From Vibrio algicola (GTDB lineage Bacteria; Pseudomonadota; Gammaproteobacteria; Enterobacterales; Vibrionaceae), in NCBI RefSeq assembly GCF_009601765.2, contig NZ_CP045699.1:2294001-2358000 (forward strand): a DNA stretch of 64,000 nucleotides, read 5' to 3'. The notes under the pieces are model-generated. The model was not told where the DNA came from and ran no database searches. It saw only the letters and a list, made by a program, of their open reading frames with translations. Below are positions 62,649 to 64,000 of the stretch, piece by piece. The translations under genes were made by a program, and so were the position numbers. The first letter of the stretch is position 1; the number at the start of each line of letters is the position of its first letter.

Positions 62649-63422
62649 CTATAATTTGCCCGAAAAGGTGAACGGATACTGCCCTTCGCCGTTTGGCTTA
62701 CCTAACCAGCGTAACTGCTTGCCCATTGATTCAGGAAATTTTGCGCCCGGTTTAAACCAAGCGGTCAGTTTATATTGCGATTTTTTATTGAGATTGATAC
62801 TAAACTGACTGCTGACTTGTTCACTATTTTGTTTGCCCTTGGCATCAACCACTTGTTGTTTGCAACTTAAATTGGCAATGACTGGGCCTGGAATAATTGA
62901 GCCAATGGGTGAGTCAATTTGCCCTTGCGTCCATACTAAATTACCATCGCCAGACTCACACCAAGGCTGTGCATAGTTAAAGTGACGCAGCGATAATTCC
63001 AAGCGGCCAGACAGATCAACCGGCACTTGCAGCTTTAACTGTTGCACCAGCTTATCAATTGGTACTGAGGCGACAAAATTATTGGCATAAGCGCCAGAAA
63101 AACCGACGCCAACATCGCCTTTACCGGCCAGTTTTAATTCACTGTTTTGACCAAATCGAACTTTGAATTGTGCTTTTGCCATCAACAGGTGGCTTGGCTC
63201 AAAATCCCAATAGAGCGAACCAAATTGCTGGCGTTCCACTTCCAGTTGTTGCACCGAGCCTTGCCAAATGGTACCACTGACACCTTGCAACTTAACGTTC
63301 CTGGGAATAACGTTGGCGGGAATAGCTAGTTGGTTATACACCCAACTAGCCGGAATATGAGCAATCACACTCCAAATAAAGACCACCAAGAAAACGATGA
63401 AATACCACTTCTTATGTTTCAT
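62649..63422 (-). CDS. gspN: type II secretion system protein GspN
   Basis: A 257-residue inner-membrane protein: one N-terminal helix (about 5-25) and a periplasmic domain. It matches GspN/EpsN; role in the secreton is accessory. It follows gspM by 2 nt at the end of the gsp operon. Confidence 0.92.
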   Translation of the reverse strand: MKHKKWYFIVFLVVFIWSVIAHIPASWVYNQLAIPANVIPRNVKLQGVSGTIWQGSVQQLEVERQQFGSLYWDFEPSHLLMAKAQFKVRFGQNSELKLAGKGDVGVGFSGAYANNFVASVPIDKLVQQLKLQVPVDLSGRLELSLRHFNYAQPWCESGDGNLVWTQGQIDSPIGSIIPGPVIANLSCKQQVVDAKGKQNSEQVSSQFSINLNKKSQYKLTAWFKPGAKFPESMGKQLRWLGKPNGEGQYPFTFSGKL

Positions 63423-63424
63423 GC

Positions 63425-63937
63425 TTATCCCCGGGTAAATTGCAGTCGATTCACTTCTACCATGCCAGACTTATCGCCACGATTGACGTCTAAAAACTGA
63501 ACTTGCAAACCATAATTATCTCGCAGCTCGGCAACCCAGTTAATCAATTGATTAAACGCTAAAGGTTGGATCCACACTTGCAACATCTCATCACGCGGCT
63601 GCATTCTGATCAACTCGATATTAAAGCGCGGTGCGGTGGTGGCGATCACTTGATTGATCGGTAAGCTGCGTTGGCTGCTTTGACCACCGCCTTTGGTGGC
63701 CCGTAATTCGACGATACTATTGGCTGAGTTGGTCACCCAAGACAGTAGTTGCTTCTCGCCATTTAAACGCAATTGAGCTTCTTCTGCTCGTTGCGATAAC
63801 GGCTGGAATATTCCCCAATACAAAAAGCCTAATATTAACAACCCACTGCACGCCAACACCAAACGGCGTTCACGCAAAGAAATACCATTCCACCAAGCGG
63901 AAAGCGGCGCAATATAAGCGGTTATTTTTTCATTCAT
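63425..63937 (-). CDS. gspM: type II secretion system protein GspM
   Basis: A 170-residue bitopic protein: short cytoplasmic part, helix about 27-45 (LVLACSGLLILGFLYWGIF), periplasmic ferredoxin-like domain. It pairs with GspL in the inner-membrane platform. The second of two nearby ATGs is chosen because it is 8 nt from AAGGAG; the first is only 2 nt away. Confidence 0.93.
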   Translation of the reverse strand: MNEKITAYIAPLSAWWNGISLRERRLVLACSGLLILGFLYWGIFQPLSQRAEEAQLRLNGEKQLLSWVTNSANSIVELRATKGGGQSSQRSLPINQVIATTAPRFNIELIRMQPRDEMLQVWIQPLAFNQLINWVAELRDNYGLQVQFLDVNRGDKSGMVEVNRLQFTRG

Positions 63938-63949
63938 GCTCATTGCTCC

Positions 63950-64000
63950 TTATGATTTGGCTTTAATAACAAAACTGCCCTGCACCACAGAGCCATTTTT
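63950..64000 (-). CDS. gspL: GspL, C-terminal end only
   Basis: The last 16 codons of an ORF entering from the right edge (...KNGSVVQGSFVIKAKS, stop TAA at 63950-63952). Position directly before gspM identifies it as GspL. Its stop overlaps the gspM ribosome binding region. Confidence 0.75.
   Translation of the reverse strand, partial: KNGSVVQGSFVIKAKS

Overview
The window is chromosomal DNA of a gammaproteobacterium, almost certainly a Vibrio or close relative. The evidence is the str, S10, spc and alpha ribosomal operons next to tusDCB-yheO-fkpA-slyX-slyD-kefB-kefG, then prkB-crp, gmk-rpoZ-spoT, pabA-trpS-gph-rpe, and at the right edge nudE-cysQ beside the type II secretion genes gspLMN. 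The species cannot be named from the sequence.

Bases 1-16300 are one translation block on the minus strand: str (rpsL-rpsG, a terminator, fusA, tuf), S10 (rpsJ to rpsQ), spc (rplN to rpmJ) and the start of alpha (rpsM). Good sigma70-like promoters are visible before rpsL, tuf, rpsJ and rpsM, and terminators after tuf, rpsQ and rpsG. A seven-copy heptamer repeat sits just upstream of the S10 promoter. Bases 16371-32095 are housekeeping: sulfur relay (tusDCB), periplasmic and cytoplasmic PPIases (fkpA, slyD), the Kef potassium efflux pair, an ABC-F protein, crp, a tyrosine permease, the rph-pyrE attenuation unit and yicC.

Bases 32095-42041 are a 10 kb genomic island integrated into the 3' end of yicC. 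It is bounded by a 20-bp direct repeat and carries a tyrosine integrase. Its cargo is a complete-looking retron with RT, SMC-like ATPase and HNH protein (the type I-A, Septu-like layout), including a foldable msr-msd RNA with its own promoter. Convergent to it is an XRE-ImmA/IrrE gene coupled to a small partner gene that is frameshifted at an A7 tract. An IS3-family element lies between integrase and retron and is itself interrupted by an IS110-family element. The left non-coding end of the IS110 element contains four short segments matching its own target and donor junctions, as expected of a bridge RNA.

Bases 42136-64000 return to core genes: an OYE-family reductase, NhaC-type antiporter, ogt, gmk-rpoZ-spoT, a DUF1338 protein, a 5'-deleted argD remnant, pabA, trpS, gph, rpe, divergent glpK/glpD, bioH/comF, nfuA, cytochrome b561, cysQ, nudE and gspNML. 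Four related copies of a short palindromic intergenic repeat are scattered between 49 and 61 kb, two of them flanking the cytochrome b561 gene. The order spoT-DUF1338 and rpe-glpK differs from the arrangement I remember in other vibrios and suggests rearrangement here.
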